A stretch of 64,000 nt of DNA from Zingiber officinale (GCF_018446385.1 NC_055996.1:127086532-127150531); one strand, 5' to 3'. Shown: positions 11,201 to 22,829, counted from the stretch's first letter. The notes: generated by a model from the sequence alone, not told the origin. Program-made: numbers and translations.

Positions 11201-11728
11201 CGTCTATAAACCCTCCGAGCGGAAGACCGTCGAGCTCTGACGTTAAAAATCGAGAGACGGCGTCTATAAACCCCGGCGGAAGACCGCCGAGCTCGACGCT
11301 TAAAATCGAGACGAGGCGTCTATAAACCCCCCGAGCGGAAGACCGTCGAGCTCCGACGTTAAAAATTGAGAGATGAGCCGGCGTCTATAAACCCTCCGTG
11401 CGGAAGACCGTCGAGCTCTGACGTTAAAAATCGAGAGACGAGCCGGCGTCTATAAACCTTCCGAGCGGAAGACCGTCGAGCTCCGACGTTAAAAATCGAG
11501 AGTCGGGCCGGCGATTATAAACCCTCCGACCGGAAGACCGTCGAGCTCAGACGTTAAAAATCGAGAGACGAGCCGGCGTCTATAAACTCTTCGAGCGGAA
11601 GACCGTCGAGCTCCGACGTTAAAAATCGAGAGTCGCGCCGGCGACTATAAACCCTCCGAGCGAAAGGCCGTCGAGCCCCGACGTTAAAAATCGAGAGTCG
11701 AGCCGGTGACTATAAACCCTCCGAGCGG
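8218..11728 (+). repeat. 65-bp tandem repeat array, about 55 copies
   Basis: The unit reads CTCCGAGCGGAAGACCGTCG then AGCTCCGACGTTAAAAATCG then AGAGACGAGCCGGCGTCTAT then AAATC. It fills the interior of the Gypsy-like element. Every unit carries TCTATAAA, a TATA-like word. Blocks at about 8690-9640, 10060-10640 and 11250-11330 are full of small deletions and mostly read CCGCCGAGCTC where the rest reads CCGTCGAGCTC. Tandem arrays between the coding region and 3' LTR are known in Tat/Ogre/Retand-type elements; here the array makes up most of the internal region. Confidence 0.9.
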
Positions 11729-11928
11729 TCTTAGATATATTCAGTCGAGCGGACTAGCTATACAAAATACTTCGTGAGAAATCCCTTGCAAAACGCAAGA
11801 GAGGTGGGATGAGAGACGATTAACGAGGAGAAGCGGAGGATGGTTTTTTGGATGCGCCGCTCGGCACTACGGGCGTCCAGTCAGTCGGACTATGCGCCTC
11901 CTTTGACTAGACTTAAAGGGGAGGCATA

Positions 11929-12858
11929 TGATCCGGTGGTAAGGACGGTGGACCCTCATGGGCGGAGGGTCAAAGACACGTGGAGGTCAACCCCAAGTTC
12001 GCGCCGAACGGAAGCATGCCGGGCCGAACGGAAGCATGCCGGGATGAACGGAAGGGTGCTGGGCCGAACGGAAGGATGACGCGCCGAACGGAAGCATGTC
12101 TGGCCAAACGGAAGCATGCCGGCTCGAACAGAAGGGTGTTGGGCCGAACGGAAGGATGTCAGGCCGACCTGACATTCGGTCAGGAGCTTCCCGGGCTGAA
12201 CAGAAGGCAACCCGACCATGGGCGGGTTTCAGACGCTCATAGTGAAAAGGGTCACCGGGCCGAGCGGATAGCCCGCTCGACCGAAGCATAAAACATCGTT
12301 GCTGTGGAACACTCTCAGCTGAGCACCCGGTCGGACCGATACTTACGCCCGGTCGGACCTATGCCTGCCGAGTGGATGAATGCTTGGCGTCAGGAAAAAG
12401 GAGACAAGGGCAAGGGGATATTAGGGAACATCATTTTCTGATAGCAGGCATGTTCGACGACCAGACCATACATAGAATCGTACGACGGAAGGACCTGCTG
12501 TCCCATCAAAGAGGTGATCAGACTGTATAGTATGGTGTCAGACATGTTCCTCTGACAAACCCATGCTAAGGTATGGTACCAGGACACGTGTACGCCTCAG
12601 TAGGTGTGCCCGAGCCTCCCCACAGCTCTATATAAGAGCCTTCATACTTCGCCGGAGGTACGCGTTCTGATAGTTTGAAAGCCACTTCTTAACTGTTTGC
12701 TTGCCTGACTTGAGCGTCGGAGGGTCGTCGCCGGAAACCCCTTCCCGGCCCGACTTCTTTGCAGGTTCGCCGGAGCGCCGTCCGACCGGCCGAAGATCTA
12801 CGTCAGCGACAAGGAGAGCACCACGTGCCCAGCGTCCATTGATTCAGCGATTCAGATA
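11929..12858 (+). repeat. 3' LTR of the Gypsy-like element, part before the hAT insertion
   Basis: It matches 6838-7744 in order, including the minisatellite (about 11995-12170) and the TATA region. The remaining few bases of the LTR lie at 16489-16502, after the hAT element. Confidence 0.85.
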
Positions 12859-12865
12859 CAGTGTA

Positions 12866-13495
12866 TTCAATAGCGGCGAATAGCGCGCTACATAGCGCGC
12901 TACGACCAGCGAACGCTGCAGAGCGTTCGCTGAATCGCGATTGTCCCAAATAGCCCACGCTATTCGGGACAAAAGCGTCGATAGCGCACATAGCGTGCGC
13001 TATCATGCCCTAGCGCCCCATAGCGGGCGCTAAAATTACAAATTGTGACTGTGGCAGAGGCGAAGGTAGGGCAGACTGCAGAGGCGACAGGCGGCGATCG
13101 GCGAGCAGCGAGCGGCGAGCGGTGACCTGTGAGTGGTGGCGAGGGACAACGATTGGAGGTAAGCTTTTCTCCTTCCTTTCGTTTTCTTCGTTTAGGTTTT
13201 CCTTCTCGTTTTTTTTCTCGAAGGAGCAGGAGCAAAAACGATTTCGCGATTTCCAGAAGTCGGGCATCTGGATCGATCCAGCGATCGATCTAGGGTCGAA
13301 CAGAAAGGATCTGGATCGATCGCTGGATCGATCCAGATCCTTTCTGTTCGACCCTGGATCGATCCAGAGACCGATCCAGGGTCTGGATCGATCCAGCGAC
13401 CGATCCAGATCCTTTCTGTTCGACCTTGGATCGATCGCTGGATCGATCCAATTCCTTGGATCGATGCAATGATCGATCCAGATGCCCTGGATTGA
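12866..13495. repeat. Subterminal and leader repeats of the hAT element
   Basis: From 12872 to about 13035 the word TAGCGCGC and its kin repeat in both orientations; short GCTACGCTA words mirror this near the right end (16405-16475). Such subterminal words are the usual hAT transposase binding sites. From 13262 to 13490 a second cluster repeats TGGATCGATCCAG many times and includes a larger inverted copy around CAGAAAGGATCTGGATCGAT. Confidence 0.7.
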
Positions 13496-13594
13496 TTTTT
13501 TTTTTTTGCTGATTTGTTTCTAATTAATTAATTATTTATTCTGATTTTTTTCTTTTGTTTTTCTAGGATTTTGATTGTCTAGTTAGAATTTGCA

Positions 13595-16246
13595 ATGTCT
13601 ACGAATTTATCAAAAAAAGATAAAAAAGATATTGGTTGGAAATATTGTAATCAAAATGAAGGGGGAAAAGCTGTTCGGTGCAAATTTTGTCATCATATAT
13701 CGAATGGAGGGATTACTCGCTTGAAGGAACATTTAGCTCAAACTCATAAAGCGGTTGCACCTTGTGTTAGTGTTCCGGATGATATTAAGAAAGAAATTAG
13801 AGAATCACTTGACAAAATTAGAGCATCTAAAAGTAAACAAACTGAATTGTTACGAGAGATCGGTGAAGGTCCCCAAAGTATGAGTACACAATCATCAAAA
13901 GTTGGAAGTGTAAGAAGTGTAGGGGGAAATTCAATTGGATGTTCTGGTAGTGGTGAATCAAAAGGTAAAGGTACTCTTCATGGGTTTGTTAGTTCCGAAC
14001 CTCGACAAACAACCCTAAATTCGACATACAAAAAAGATTTGTTGGTTGATGTGAAGCGTAGAATTGGTCGTTTTATTTACTCTGCCGCACTTCCGTTTAA
14101 TGTTGTGAATGATCCTTATTGGCTGCCTATGGTTGAGGGCATTGCGGAATATGGAAGAGGGTTCAAGCCTCCTTCAATGCATGAGTTAAGAACTTGGATA
14201 CTTAAAGCTGAGGTTGATGGCATCAACCTAATATATGAGGAGCATAAAAAGGCATGGAAAAAATATGGATGCACTATTATGTCCGATGGTTGGACGGATG
14301 GAAAGAATAGAAGTTTGATCAATTTTTTAGTAAATAGTCCCGCCGGCACTTTCTTTTTGAAATCTATTGATGCATCAGATTCTATTAAAAATGGGGAATT
14401 GATCTTTAAATATCTTAATGATGTTGTTGATGAGGTGGGAGAGGAAAATGTAATTCAAATTGTCACAGATAATGCTTCGAATTGCATTAAGGCGGGGAAA
14501 AAAATTATGGAGACTAGACATAAAATTTGGTGGACACCTTGTGCGGCGCATTGTATTGATCTAATGTTGGAGGATATTGCAAAGTTGAAGATTTTTTCTG
14601 ACACAATTGAGCATGCTAAGATGGTTGTGAAGTTCCTTTATGGTCATGGGACTATACTTTCTTTGATGAGAAAGTATACAAACGGTAAAGAAATTCTTTG
14701 TCTCGTTGTTACTCACTTTGCTACTTCATTTCTCACTCTTCAAAGTATGTATAAGGTTAAAAGGTCACTCGAACAAATGTTTACTTTCGAAGATTGGGTT
14801 AGTTCACCACTATCTCAAACAACTCAGGGGAAGGTCGTGAAGAGAATTGTTATTAATGATCCCAACTTTTGGCCACATGTTGCATTTTGTGTTAAGAGTG
14901 TTGTTCCTCTTGTAAGTGTATTAAGGGAAGTTGATTCGGAGGAGAGATCAGCCATGGGATATATTTATGAACTTATGGATAAGGCAAAAGAGACAATAAA
15001 ATTTAATTGTGGGGGAGTTGACAGAAAATACAAACCCATTTGGAAAAAAATTGATTCACGATGGACTCCACAACTTCATCATCCTCTACACGCGGCCGGG
15101 TACTATTTGAATCCGCAATTGCGTTATGAAGAAAGATTTTCTTATTGTGATGAAGTTAGAGATGGATTGTATACTTGCATGGATAGGATGTTGTCTTCTG
15201 ATGATCGTCTTAAAGCAGACATCCAATTGGACTTATATAATAAAGCTGAAGGAGAATTTGGAACTCCAATAGCAAAACGAACAAGAATGTTGCGAACTCC
15301 GGGTAAAATTTTCTTCTTGTAACAATTCTTGTAAAATTATACTAGCATTCATATTTTAAAATTATATACACTCTTGTAATTTTTTTTAATGTTATTACTT
15401 ATTAGTCTCGTGGTGGGAACGTTTTGGAAGTAAGACACCCGAGCTTACTACATTTGCAATTCGAGTGCTTGGTCTCACTTGTAGTGTTTCGGGATGTGAA
15501 AGAAATTGGAGCACTTTTGAATCGGTGAGTATTCTAAGTTTCTAACTCTACTTGAATTTTAATTGTTTTATAATTTTCATATCATTGTTTATTTTTATAT
15601 ATATATGTTTTCTTTTTTGTAATATTAGATTCATACAAAAAAGAGAAATAGGCTTGAACATGCAAAGTTGAATGCGTTGGTGTTTGTGAAATATAACTTC
15701 AAACTTAGGGAGAGAAGTATTAGGAGGAGAGACAAGATTGATCCCATTGTAGTTGATGAAATTAATTCAGATGATGAATGGATAACTGAGAAAGAAGGTC
15801 CAGTTCTCCCCGTAACTACTAAATGGCTTGAAGATGATGAATTATTTGAAAGTGATCCTATTGTGAGTGTGCCATCTACTACCTTTGAAAGTCTTTTCGA
15901 CTCAGATAAGCGAGTCGAAGATGTTGAGGATATAGTTGAAGTTCCTCCTACGAATTCAAAAAAAAGAGTTGCTGAAAATTCAAGTAAGCACTAAGCATAT
16001 GCAAATTATTTATTTATATCTACTTCATCTATAATTGATTCTTAAATGTTGTATCTCTTATTCTCTTATATAATATGTGGAAGCAAAGACAAACAAGCAA
16101 GGTTGAGTCTTGTTGATGTGGAAGATAATCATCTTGATGCTGAAAATTATGGAGTAATTCCAACTTTTGATAGTGGAAATTTTCCAACCATAGACACTAT
16201 TGATGATGATAGTGATATAGAGTTGGATGATACTGATTATTTTTAA
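13595..16246 (+). CDS. hAT-family transposase, four exons, 779 aa
   Basis: Predicted join 13595-15302, 15406-15524, 15629-15983, 16089-16246. All introns are GT-AG and phases fit without a stop. The N-terminus holds a BED-type zinc finger (C29, C32, H46, H51). The middle is the DUF659/RNase-H-like transposase core, with SDGWTD (about residue 230) and VTDNASN (about 290), then WTPCAAHCIDLML. Exons 2-3 encode the hAT dimerisation region (TPELTTFAIRVLGLTCS, CERNWSTFESIHTKKRNRL). The last exon is acidic and ends DDTDYF. The protein cuts and joins hAT ends. Length and domain order are those of full plant hAT transposases. No coding lesion is seen, so it may be functional; expression is unknown. 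The exon 4 acceptor was chosen because the alternative five bases upstream meets a stop. Confidence 0.85.
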
Positions 16247-16533
16247 GTTATGTTGTTTTAATTATAAGACTTTTTAAATTGTTGGTATGAGATATTTTGA
16301 CATGTAATGAATTATTATGATTAATTTTAGGTTATGTTATTTTTATTTTACTTATATAAGTATATTTTATTTTTTAAAATTTAAACATTGACGTGCACGA
16401 AAAGCTTACGCTATACGCTACGCTATTTACGCTACGCAATGACAAGACAAAAACGCTATGAACCAACGCTACGCGATTTAAAACACTGTTAGGATAGGAT
16501 CACTTTCATTTCTCTGGATTCAATTGCTCAATG

Positions 16534-16740
16534 GTGGTAAAAAGGTGAATACGCTCGCCCTCAGCGCCCTCGCCAACCCGTCCCAGGGCCAACACGGAGG
16601 AGGTAAATCACGAACGACTACTAGCCTTTGGAATAGTGACTAGCACATAAGGGAGACATATACCTTGGCTTTGTCAAGATTCGAACCTCAAACTTCATGA
16701 TGACAACACCTGATATACTAGCCACTATACCCATCCAAAG
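16534..16740 (-). mobile_element. tRNA-derived SINE, complete, with 18-bp target duplication
   Basis: Read on the minus strand it starts CTTTGGATGGGTATAGTGG (tRNA-like box A region), has box B as GAGGTTCGAATCTTGAC, and ends in TTCACCTTTTTACCAC. It is flanked by GGATTCAATTGCTCAATG (16516-16533) and GGATTCAATTGCCCAATG (16741-16758), which differ at one base. This is the best copy of the family in the window. It is non-coding, transcribed by RNA polymerase III in active families, and moved by a LINE. Confidence 0.85.
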
Positions 16741-16758
16741 GGATTCAATTGCCCAATG

Positions 16759-17769
16759 CTCATTGTACTGGAGTTCAGCTCGTTTTAGGTCTTATTTTAG
16801 ATGTTCTTTATCATTGATCCTTAAATGATATGAAATGACAGAAAGGAGATAAATGATCAATTTATATCCAACCACTAAGTTACTTAAAGGGCACGAGAGA
16901 TTTTTTTACCGATCACTTCTCTAATTCATTTAATGCACCAACACTTACTATCTATTGTTGTAAACTTATAATTTTTTTTTGAAAAAAATAATTATTTGAA
17001 TGAGACTATATGGTAGTAAAAGGTAGACATCATCGACTCTACGATGGGAGATAAATCGAAAAATTATAGTTAACTAATGCGAGAAAAACTTTTAAATTTT
17101 TTTTTTTTTTTTACCGAAATTCAAACTTTTATCCTATAATAATAACTCTGTCTTACACTAACTACTTAAATCATGTCCTGAGACTACAATGAGGCTATAA
17201 GAACTATATAAGATATATATATATGACAATATAACCACGCAACCCCTTATTTCTACCTTTTTCTCAAGATGTTATATTTAACCATTTCATCAACCTTCCG
17301 TATTGTTTTCTTATTATATGTTATCTTTGTTTAAAAAAAATTTAAGATTTTCTTTCATTTCTACCACAATAAATAACCTTGTAGTACTCATTCTTTTTTT
17401 TAAAAAAAAAAACTAAAATTATGATTAGATAGAAAATTTTGAATTTTACCAACTCATAATTGATATTTTTCATTATATTGTTGTTATTATCAGTTTTGTA
17501 TAACCTCAATATGTTAAACAAACAACTTCAATTGAAGCTTTATTTTTATTATTATCAATATGATTGACTTTATTTTTTAAAATTTTAAAAATATATATTT
17601 TTATCTTAAAAAAAATACTCTTATTCCAATATATTTGATCAAAACAGTTTTGGCTGTTGTAGCAATTGTTTAGACTACCTTTGGCCAATATTTGATTTGG
17701 CAATTCCTACTAAAATTTAATAGAGAAACATATCACATTTTGGGTGAGAATCATATAATTAAGGGCATT
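16759..17769. other. AT-rich intergenic DNA
   Basis: I see no gene, no clear element ends and no strong repeat here. Confidence 0.5.
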
Positions 17770-19140
17770 AGCATTATGGTGCAATCGTCTTTAGTCTAAG
17801 TTATCAGGTTGATTAAATCTGAGTTGAAATTTTAATACTCGATTAATATGTTAGTTAAGTGAGATACCAAGTAAGTCAAGGTTGATCGAAAATTTGACAG
17901 TTGATAAATATGTTAAGTTGATTGAGCCAAGAGTTAAATATATCAAAGTTGATCAAATACTTAACAAGATATAAAAAAATCCAAGTGGATTGACTGAAAG
18001 CTTAGCTATCAGAAAGTATGAAATGAAAAGTCTAAGTGGGTCATAGGTGACCGAATACTTGGAGGTCAGAAGTCCAATAGAAAATTGGCATGAGAAGGGA
18101 AGTCCAGGTGGACTATGAATGACCGAACACTTAACATGAGAAGTGAAATCCAAATGGGTCATGAAAGACCGAACACTTTGCATGAGAAGCGAAGTTTCGA
18201 TAAGTCAAGATTGACCAAATGCAGAGCAAAAGAAGTCCTAATATGTTGAGATCAAACGGATACCAAGCAAGATAAAAATTCAACCATAGTAAAACTAAAA
18301 CATGAATTGGTCGATCGACTAGTCTAAATCCCAAAATTAAGGTTTGAGGTATTTTTATGGTTTACTATATTAATTTGGGTTATTGCTACAATACTTAAGG
18401 TTGCTATAGTAATCAAAATTCGTTACAAATTCTAACCACAAAAAATGTGATTTGCTACAATAGTTAAGGTTTGCTACCGTAACTAAGTTTATGGTTTGCT
18501 ATTACAGTCTCAATCAATTGGTGAGTTTTAACAATCGATTGGTGACATAATAACAACAAATGGAATGTTTCTAAATTGATTGGTCGCTCGAGTATTCATT
18601 TACAATTGAGTGGTGACTTCTAGCAATTGATTGATAAGGTAAAAAAAATTGTTCTATACAATCGATTGATGAAGGTAAGCAATCGATTGCTAGGCGAAAA
18701 ACAGTTCGAATGCAATCCTTTAAAATAGGGTTTTAGAGGAAATCAAAGGTATCAATTCTTGAAGGTTTGAGAAACAAATGTTGTTGCATTTGGAGATGAA
18801 CAACCAATTCCAAGTAATAAAATGCATCCAAAGTAAAATTTCATTTGTAAAGTTGTTTGTGATTCTATTTGTATTTGTTACAAAAATAAATTGTAAAAAG
18901 TTTCTCCATATCCAAAAGAAATTCGATAAGAAGAAGATTTAATAGTGATAAAGCATTAGAATTAGACCTTAGAGTAGTTGTCTTAAGGGACGAATATCAA
19001 GTAAAACTAAGCTATTATACATGTGATGTCAAATTTAGTTCAAATATTCTACTACATATTCAAACGACGAACCCACAATTAAGACAAAATAATTGAAGTT
19101 ATTTGCCGCTCTAGCTGGTAGCAATGTAACAATTGCAACC
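17770..19140 (+). mobile_element. Decayed LTR-like sequence
   Basis: It runs through the same order of motifs as the LTR at 4678-6645: GGTGCAATC-like start, AAGTCAAGGTTGATC, repeated GTCCAAGTGG...GACCGAACACTT phrases, a cluster of palindromic CAATCGATTG words (18510-18700), and a late TTTCTCC...GAGAATCGATA-like stretch. The ends are blurred and no target duplication was found. It is an old, broken copy. Confidence 0.5.
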
Positions 19141-19739
19141 AGATTAACTGATTGACAAGTTCCACATCAATGCGGTATTAAAAATAAAAAAAATTACTAT
19201 TCTCTTTTTAATAAGAAAATCTTCTTACAACTTTTTTTACCGACCCTATATTAGAAATCATAAATTAAAATACAACATTACTTTATCATTAATTACAAAC
19301 TCAATCTTCAAGAGAAAAAAAATATATTTGAGTTTTTCAATACTGGTCTTGAACTACAAATCTCAAAACCTCACTTTTATAATGGTTCAAATTTTTTTAT
19401 TGAATTTTTTTTATTTATAAACTTCTGACAAATTTACATTGGAAATGCCCTTACTATGAAGAAGTGACCAATTCTCAATAAATGCATACTTTCGAGGAAA
19501 AAAACTCCTCGCACTCCTAGTCAACTTGATAGTTGGATATAAATTGACCTTATAATTTATCTCCCATAACATAACCCAAGGACGAATTGTGAGGGATGTC
19601 TAGATTAAGATACTCACCTTTTGCTACATATTAAAAATATATTGTGCCAAAGTGTCTATCGATAATCTATCCACCAATTCACATTTACACATACATCTCT
19701 TTCACTTGCAAATCTTTAATTTCAATTCTGCATCGATGG
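19141..19739. other. AT-rich intergenic DNA
   Basis: No gene or clear repeat is seen. Confidence 0.4.
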
Positions 19740-22066
19740 TGATATGGAGTGTTAAATGAGAATCTCGGGCTGACGTGTAAGACGAAGTCAAGATGAGATG
19801 GAGGTCCAAGTCAAGGAAAAATGACGGTCAAAGGGTCGCGCTTGGACAGAGCTTAACCTCTCATCCAGTACTAAGACCTCCAATTCAAGAACGATAGGTC
19901 TAAGGACTGATCTTGCTTGAGAAATGAGCATCTCAATCCTAGGTGTAGTCGGATAGATCTCAATAATCCGACCGAATCTGAATAGCTCAAGATATTACTT
20001 CAATGAATAAAAATCAGTCCCCAAATATTCGGGTGTCTCTATCAAAAGATTAGTTTGGTCCATTGAAATTTAGTTTCCCCTTCTCTAAAAAGAAGGATAG
20101 CCATGTATATGACAGAACGGCCATAAAATCATTCGGCCTCGAGGGACTTATTTATATGATTTTATCCAAAATCATAACAAATCTTCGAACAAGGGCGGAT
20201 GCACATGAGGTCCTCCAACAGATGCTATGTCTCGATTGGAAAGGAATCCTTTTGACCTGTTATAGCTATTTTCTATGTTAGTACAATAATACCCCTGAGT
20301 ACACTCATCCTAATTTTATGATTGTTCTAGCTGCTACCAAAACCTTGATCCATGTAAAACTTTATTTTAGCGCTACATGCATTAATTTTCACATCTCACC
20401 TTAGCCTGCCACCACCACTCATCAAATTGTGCACTTATACATTAGTAAAAAATGTCATTTTAGAGTAGTGATACTCTAACCACAATTCATGTGACGAGTA
20501 TCTAGGGCGGATGGGCTAAAACTATTTTAGGAGATATTGGTACTTACGTATGAATAAAAAATTCAAATGACATTTTATTTAAAAAATAAAAATCTTCAAA
20601 AAAAAAAAATATTAATCTCATATTTTTATTTGATTGATCCTTAATTACGTACTAATAATATTATTAGCTTATTATTGTATAGAAATTTTACCTAATTTAC
20701 TAAGCAGACAGTCTCTTTTCCAATGGCGGGATATCCTAATATTCCTCAATTCACTCCAAAACTCTTACCACTTCTTTCTCCATCGATTATGTCAACGTTG
20801 ATCATTGAAATTCAAAATTGATTACATTTTCGAAAAGTATGCGACCTAAGTTTTCTATTGTTAGTTTGGTACTAAAATCTTGAAGAAATATCGTGACCTT
20901 GAGATGAGCCATCGGCCTTGTTTCGTGTCGGAGCTACACACAAACTTATTTGACGTCGTCATCTCGTCTACCACCGTGCAACCTAGGACGATAATTTCTA
21001 TGAACTTTTGAGCATGCCCTAAATTGAGAATTTAGAGACTGCTAATTAATATGCGGTCGTTTAAAGGTAAACAAATTTTTTATAATAATTATTTTTATCA
21101 CTTAATATGCGGCCCCCTTCTAAAATTTAAAATCCTGAATCTGCCCTTATGTTCAGATGTCCCTAAAGACAGGGCGGTTTTCACTCAGATCTCCAGAATG
21201 TTCAGCGAATCATAACATATGTTCGGGTGTCTCTAAAGGCAAGGCAGGATTTCACTCAGATTTCCAGAGTCAATAGATATTCGGGTGTCCTTAAAGACAG
21301 AGTGAAATTTCACTCAAAGCTCCAGCATTACCACATATATATCAGGGCAGTGCCAAGTGCTAGCCAACCTTATAAAACTTAAGGTTCCATTCATTATTCG
21401 CCATAACATGTACCCAGGCATGACAACTCCCAACAGAGATATGTTCAGGGAACAATATTGTAGAGAATCCTAACAACTTATCAGAAAATAACAGTCGTTT
21501 GTCAATGTATATTCTTCTGTGATGATACAGGTTCAGAGAACCTTCTTCGAAGATGATTATGCTTTCCCTAATCGACACATTAACATTATGACTACATATT
21601 CCTTCAACCGTCTCATTGATGACGTTAGCTACAAAAAGGGTACAGACGAACAGCGAAAGATTCCTTAGACGGCTATACGCCTTCCAAGATGCATATATTC
21701 TACCGTGCAACAACTTTTGACACCCAACATTTTTTGTCATCTCATGATTACGGAGGTCATAGAGGTGATATATAAATAACTCATCTTCGACGGAAAGGTA
21801 CGCACTTCATACATTGTACTACATGCACATCCTATTATTCATTTTTAATGCTTCTTGCTAGGGTGAAACACTAACTTAAGCCTCGAAAGATATTTGTCAT
21901 GGACTTCTTTCCTAATTCTTGGCACTGACGTTTCATTGACTCATTTGAGTGTGTGCACGGAGCTTAGCGTACCGGCTAAGAGTCCTTGATTCAAACGAAA
22001 GATCTTCACCCGTCAACGCCATAGTCACCTACCTATAGCTCTATCTTCAACTTTCAAATAGGATCA
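19740..22066 (+). mobile_element. Possible old LTR remnant of a Gypsy-like family
   Basis: It starts TGATATGG and ends near TAGGATCA, echoing the TGATCC...GGATCA ends of the element at 6838-16502. It holds LTR-like leader phrases (ACTTAAGCC..., GTCAACGCC). Three degenerate copies of a roughly 70-bp unit with TGTCCCTAAAGACAGGGCGG lie at about 21140-21330. The flanks GATGG and CATGA do not match, so the borders are uncertain. A 126-codon open stretch on the minus strand at 21360-21740 has no recognised relative. Confidence 0.35.
21140..21330 (+). repeat. Three degenerate copies of a roughly 70-bp unit
   Basis: Each copy has TTCRGRTGTCYCTAAAG followed by GGC and TTTCACTCAGATYTCCAGA, spaced 60-75 bases apart. 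A related half-unit lies near 20030. Confidence 0.6.
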
Positions 22067-22312
22067 CATGACGATCCGGCCTGGGCGCCCTGCACTTGTT
22101 CTTCCTCGGGCTACTGCTCGCCGGACTTGAATGTAGCCCATCCAACAGTTGCACTTGCCTCCTCGCCGGAGCTCTAATGGAAAATCACTCTCCCTAACAC
22201 TCCGATCCCTTGCAGCGTTCACCCTCCTGGTTCGTGTGATTTTTATCCGTGCAATTTTTTTTTATCAATGTGTGATCTTGTTGATTTGGTTCCAATGTTG
22301 ATTTTAACTGCA

Positions 22313-22720
22313 GATAAGAACTCCGTCGAGTCGGCGTCGTCAGAGCCGAAAGAGGAAGCGTTTATTCCTGTAATTTCCTCCATTTACTACGATGCCGCCA
22401 CTGCGGAGCAACTCCGCGACAAGACCTCGCGGTTTCCAGGAGCCGGCTTCGAGTTGCGATTCAGGCAGTCCACCCCTAAACACGCCGATCTCGATCCTCG
22501 CCCTCCTCTCCGTCGACCCCGGCTCGAAGAAAGCGCGGGAGATGATCGCGACCCTGGAACGGTGCGAGCACGCGGCGATGGCGCCGGGGGAGACGAAGCA
22601 CTGCGCCCACCTCCATCGAGTCCGTGGTCGACATCGCCGTCTCGACTCTCGCCACCAACCAACCACATCAGTGCGGGGTCGACGGCGGCGAGCGCCACGC
22701 GGTCGCAATTAATTTGATAG
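22313..22720 (+). pseudogene. BURP-domain (RD22-like) gene remnant
   Basis: BURP proteins are plant-specific secreted or cell-wall proteins. The parts are in different frames. At 22376-22430 YYDAATAEQLRDK matches the start of a BURP domain. At about 22485-22590 another frame gives ISILALLSVDPGSKKAREM, then IATLERCEHAAMAPGETKHC. From 22595 a third frame gives ATSIESVVDIAVSTLAT, which corresponds to the conserved C-T-S-L-E-S-M-V-D-F block. The order is right, but at least two frame changes separate the blocks, material is missing between them, and the C-terminal His/Cys region is not found. An acceptor-like TTTTAACTGCAG precedes the first block, so the parent had an intron. The following gene begins only 160 bases downstream. 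Confidence 0.75.
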
Positions 22721-22822
22721 CATTTAATGAAAGATGGAAACTCTTCGACTTCCGCGGCACTCGAATTCCGCTGCTCAATTCCCACCGAGCGTGCGTCCGT
22801 TCGTCCACCGCCTCCTGAGCGC

Positions 22823-22829
22823 TATAAAT
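22823..22829 (+). promoter_or_regulatory. TATA box of the DUF674 gene
   Basis: TATAAAT lies 54 bases before the start codon at 22883, in a GC-rich context. The spacing suits a short 5' leader. Confidence 0.5.

Larger units (their letters stand above)
12859..16488 (+). mobile_element. hAT DNA transposon, apparently complete (3,630 bp)
   Basis: The ends are inverted: CAGTGTATTCAATAGCG on the left, and the right end read in reverse is CAGTGTTTTAAATCGCG. The flanking 8-mers TTCAGATA (12851-12858) and TTAGGATA (16489-16496) match at six of eight bases. The matching site in the other LTR reads TTCGGACA (7737-7744), so this is an 8-bp duplication that has since drifted. An 8-bp duplication, CAG ends and a BED/hAT transposase identify the superfamily. 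It sits inside the 3' LTR of the Gypsy-like element, so it is younger than that element. Confidence 0.9.
6838..16502 (+). mobile_element. Non-autonomous Ty3/Gypsy-like LTR element with a giant internal tandem array (fossil)
   Basis: LTRs of about 0.9 kb begin TGATCCGG and end GGATCA. The 5-bp duplication CTTTC flanks the whole unit (6833-6837 and 16503-16507). After the 5' LTR comes TTTGGCGCCGTCTGTGGGA, the type of primer-binding region known from plant Gypsy elements of the Tat group. A purine-rich AAAGGGGAGGCA precedes the 3' LTR. The interior holds only a short gag-like start and a 3.5 kb tandem array, with no protease, polymerase or integrase. The 3' LTR is split by a hAT element. Without that insertion it is about 6.0 kb. 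It is incomplete as a coding element. Its LTRs look alike by eye, suggesting moderate age. Confidence 0.85.

Noticed and set aside
8218-11728. Regular repeats with even spacing, CRISPR-like at first sight
   Set aside because: The units are contiguous and similar throughout with no unique spacers, they lie inside an LTR element, and the genome is eukaryotic.
21360-21740. 126-codon minus-strand frame
   Set aside because: No family recognised, and it sits in decayed LTR-like DNA. Left as unexplained and not called a gene.
22340-22785. Long open frames on the minus strand across the BURP remnant
   Set aside because: Arg-rich shadows of a GC-rich coding sequence; the plus strand gives recognisable BURP blocks.
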